This document shows, one piece after another, positions 62,435 through 64,000 of a DNA stretch of 64,000 nt; position 1 is the first letter of the stretch, and every line of letters starts with the position of its first letter. The DNA is from Cellulomonas phragmiteti. GTDB taxonomy: Bacteria > Actinomycetota > Actinomycetes > Actinomycetales > Cellulomonadaceae. The translations under genes were made by a program, and so were the position numbers. The stretch spans positions 345,984 to 409,983 of the forward strand of contig NZ_BONP01000001.1 of NCBI RefSeq assembly GCF_016862775.1, written 5' to 3'. Under the pieces are notes generated by a model. The model searched no databases. It was not told where the DNA came from and saw nothing but the letters and a program-made list of their open reading frames with translations.

Positions 62435-63712
62435 GTGACCGACATCCTCGACGAGCTCGCGTGGCGCGGGCTCCTCGCCCAGCACACCGACCTCGACGCC
62501 CTGCGTGCCGAGCTCGCCGCCGGTCCCGCGGCGCTGTACTGCGGCTTCGACCCCACGGCACCGAGCCTGCACATCGGCAACCTCGTCCAGATCCTCACGG
62601 TCCGCCGGCTGCAGGACGCCGGCCACCGGCCGTTCGCCCTGGTGGGTGGCGCGACGGGGTTGATCGGCGATCCCAAGATGACGGGTGAGCGCACCCTGAA
62701 CTCGCCGCAGGTCGTCGCGGGGTGGGTCGAGCGGATCCGCGCGCAGATCGCGCCGCTCCTGCGGTTCGACGGGCCGAACGCCGCGACCATGGTGAACAAC
62801 CTCGACTGGACGGCCGGGCTGTCGGCGATCGACTTCCTGCGCGACGTCGGCAAGCACTACCGGCTCGGCACGATGCTGGCGAAGGACACCGTCGCCCGAC
62901 GGCTGCACAGCGAGCAGGGCATCAGCTTCACGGAGTTCAGCTACCAGATCCTGCAGGGCATGGACTACCTGGAGCTCTTCCGCCGCCACGGGGTGCGGCT
63001 GCAGACAGGTGGCAACGACCAGTGGGGCAACCTGCTGTCGGGTGTCGAGCTGGTCCGCAAGACCGAGGGTGTGGCCGTGCACGCCCTGACGACGCCGCTG
63101 ATCACCAAGGCCGACGGCACCAAGTTCGGCAAGACGGAGTCGGGCACCGTGTGGCTGGACCCGGCCATGACCACGCCGTACGCGTTCTACCAGTTCTGGT
63201 TGAACGCCGACGACGCGGACGTCGTGGGGTACCTCAAGGTCTTCACCTTCCGGTCCCGTGAGGAGATCGCCGAGCTGGAGCGCGCGGTGGCGGAGCGTCC
63301 GGCCGCCCGGGAGGCACAGCGCGCGCTCGCCCACGACGTGACGTCGCTGGTCCACGGGACCGCAGCGGCGGACGCCGTCGTCGCCGCGAGCCAGGCCCTG
63401 TTCGGACGGGGATCGCTCGGCGACCTCGACGAGGCGACGCTCGCGGCGGCCGTGGCCGAGCTGCCGACGGCGCCGGGCCGGGTGGGGGACCTGCTGGTGG
63501 ACCTCCTGGCGGCGACGGGTGTGGTCGCGAGCAAGGCCGCGGCGCGCAGGGCGGTCGCCGAGGGAGGGGCGTCGGTGAACAACGGCCGCATCGCGAGCGA
63601 CGACGCAGCCCTGTCGCCGCAGGACCTCCTCCACGGGCGGTGGGCGGTGCTGCGTCGGGGCAAGAGGACCCTCGCCGTGGTCGACACCCGGGCGATGGCC
63701 GAGCCGGCGTGA
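62435..63712 (+). CDS. tyrS: Tyrosyl-tRNA synthetase
   Basis: TyrS charges tRNA-Tyr. The 425-residue class I enzyme has the HIGH-type HIGN at 46-49 in [12 protein letters not shown], the KMSKS-type KFGKT at 230-234, GGNDQWGN, and a C-terminal S4 domain (about 360-425, [21 protein letters not shown]). GGGAG lies seven bases before the GTG at 62435, which fixes the start. No T-box is seen in the 112-base gap upstream. Confidence 0.97.
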   Translation: MTDILDELAWRGLLAQHTDLDALRAELAAGPAALYCGFDPTAPSLHIGNLVQILTVRRLQDAGHRPFALVGGATGLIGDPKMTGERTLNSPQVVAGWVERIRAQIAPLLRFDGPNAATMVNNLDWTAGLSAIDFLRDVGKHYRLGTMLAKDTVARRLHSEQGISFTEFSYQILQGMDYLELFRRHGVRLQTGGNDQWGNLLSGVELVRKTEGVAVHALTTPLITKADGTKFGKTESGTVWLDPAMTTPYAFYQFWLNADDADVVGYLKVFTFRSREEIAELERAVAERPAAREAQRALAHDVTSLVHGTAAADAVVAASQALFGRGSLGDLDEATLAAAVAELPTAPGRVGDLLVDLLAATGVVASKAAARRAVAEGGASVNNGRIASDDAALSPQDLLHGRWAVLRRGKRTLAVVDTRAMAEPA

Positions 63713-63736
63713 GCGGGTGACCGGCGTCACCCGCTC
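63711..63736 (+). terminator. Terminator after tyrS
   Basis: A perfect 11-bp stem with a CGGC tetraloop begins within the tyrS stop codon. It ends six bases before the -35 of the next promoter and would shield it from read-through. Confidence 0.8.
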
Positions 63737-63742
63737 CGGGAT

Positions 63743-63771
63743 TTGACCGCCCGCAGGTGCTCGCGTAATGT
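63743..63771 (+). promoter_or_regulatory. Strong promoter, probably of an rRNA operon
   Basis: TTGACC (63743-63748) and TAATGT (63766-63771) are exactly 17 bases apart, one of the best -35/-10 matches in this window. tyrS lies beside an rRNA operon in several actinobacteria. No coding frame follows in the remaining 229 bases. Confidence 0.6.
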
Positions 63772-64000
63772 TCTTCGAGCCCGCCCAGCAGGGAGGAACG
63801 GACACCGAGCACGGCTCGGTGGTCGGTCCCCGCGGAGCAGGGCACAACCCGGATGGTGAACCTCGGCGCTCAGCGCGTCGGGTACAGTCATGCGGCGGCG
63901 ATCGGAAGGTCCCCGGCCACCACGGTGGTCAGGAGCCCGGAGAAAGCCTGCTAGATTAGAACCAGAACAAGCCTCCTGCGAAAAGCGGAAACGCCGACGA
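63772..64000 (+). other. Untranslated leader, probably upstream of 16S rRNA
   Basis: No convincing gene. It holds an eight-pair hairpin (63803-63821, CACCGAGC-ACG-GCTCGGTG), TACAGT (63883-63888), and TAGATT (63952-63957), which may be further -10 elements. A/T content rises towards the end, as in rRNA leaders. The 16S gene itself is not reached, so the assignment is inference. Confidence 0.4.

Noticed and set aside
63768..63959. A 63-codon frame after tyrS
   Set aside because: Its start overlaps the -10 of the strong promoter, and codon use is poor.

Overview
This window is a stretch of core chromosome from a very GC-rich actinobacterium, most likely in the Micrococcales and Cellulomonas-like. 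The signs are G or C at nearly every third codon position, frequent GTG starts, the dcw tail murF to divIVA with sepF and yggT, the dual-substrate isomerase PriA in place of separate HisA and TrpF, and a DUF1844 gene near infC. The genus is inferred from overall character only. I see no insertion sequence, prophage, CRISPR array, tRNA or complete rRNA gene, and no gene block with foreign composition. I did not find a self-contained new system. What is unusual lies in fusions, leaders and promoter or terminator architecture.

Layout. (1) 1-12.8 kb: peptidoglycan synthesis and division: murF (partial), mraY, murD, ftsW, a fused murG-murC, ftsQ, ftsZ, pgeF, sepF, yggT, divIVA. (2) 13-18.6 kb: a DksA/TraR-type zinc-finger protein, lspA, a pseudouridine synthase and dnaE. 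(3) 18.6-27 kb: histidine genes hisD, hisC, hisB, an unknown gene, hisH, priA and an SseB-like gene, interrupted by a reverse-strand recQ. (4) 27.1-31.9 kb, reverse strand: lipoprotein protease, coiled-coil membrane protein, FBP zinc-finger protein, a candidate 26-residue small protein, DUF1844 protein, catalase and a Fur-family regulator. (5) 32-39.7 kb: infC-rpmI-rplT, an RNA methyltransferase, thpR and pheST. (6) 39.9-46.3 kb: a giant secreted nuclease/nucleotidase and a convergent TrpB2-type enzyme. (7) 46.4-49.5 kb: a TPP riboswitch and thiM-thiE-thiD/tenA. (8) 49.5-52 kb: a HAD hydrolase, a DsbA-family protein and a quinone oxidoreductase. (9) 52-60.9 kb: the arginine operon argCJBDFR plus argGH, both headed by the same ARG-box sequence. 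(10) 60.9-64 kb: a kinase, a 3-methyladenine glycosylase, tyrS, and then a strong promoter that probably drives an rRNA operon starting past the window edge.

Genes within operons mostly overlap by four bases (ATGA or GTGA), which implies translational coupling. Many first genes lack a Shine-Dalgarno sequence and have a TANNNT hexamer six or seven bases before the start codon, which predicts leaderless mRNAs. Terminators are long perfect GC hairpins without U-tracts. At three convergent gene pairs the hairpin is built partly from the two stop codons.
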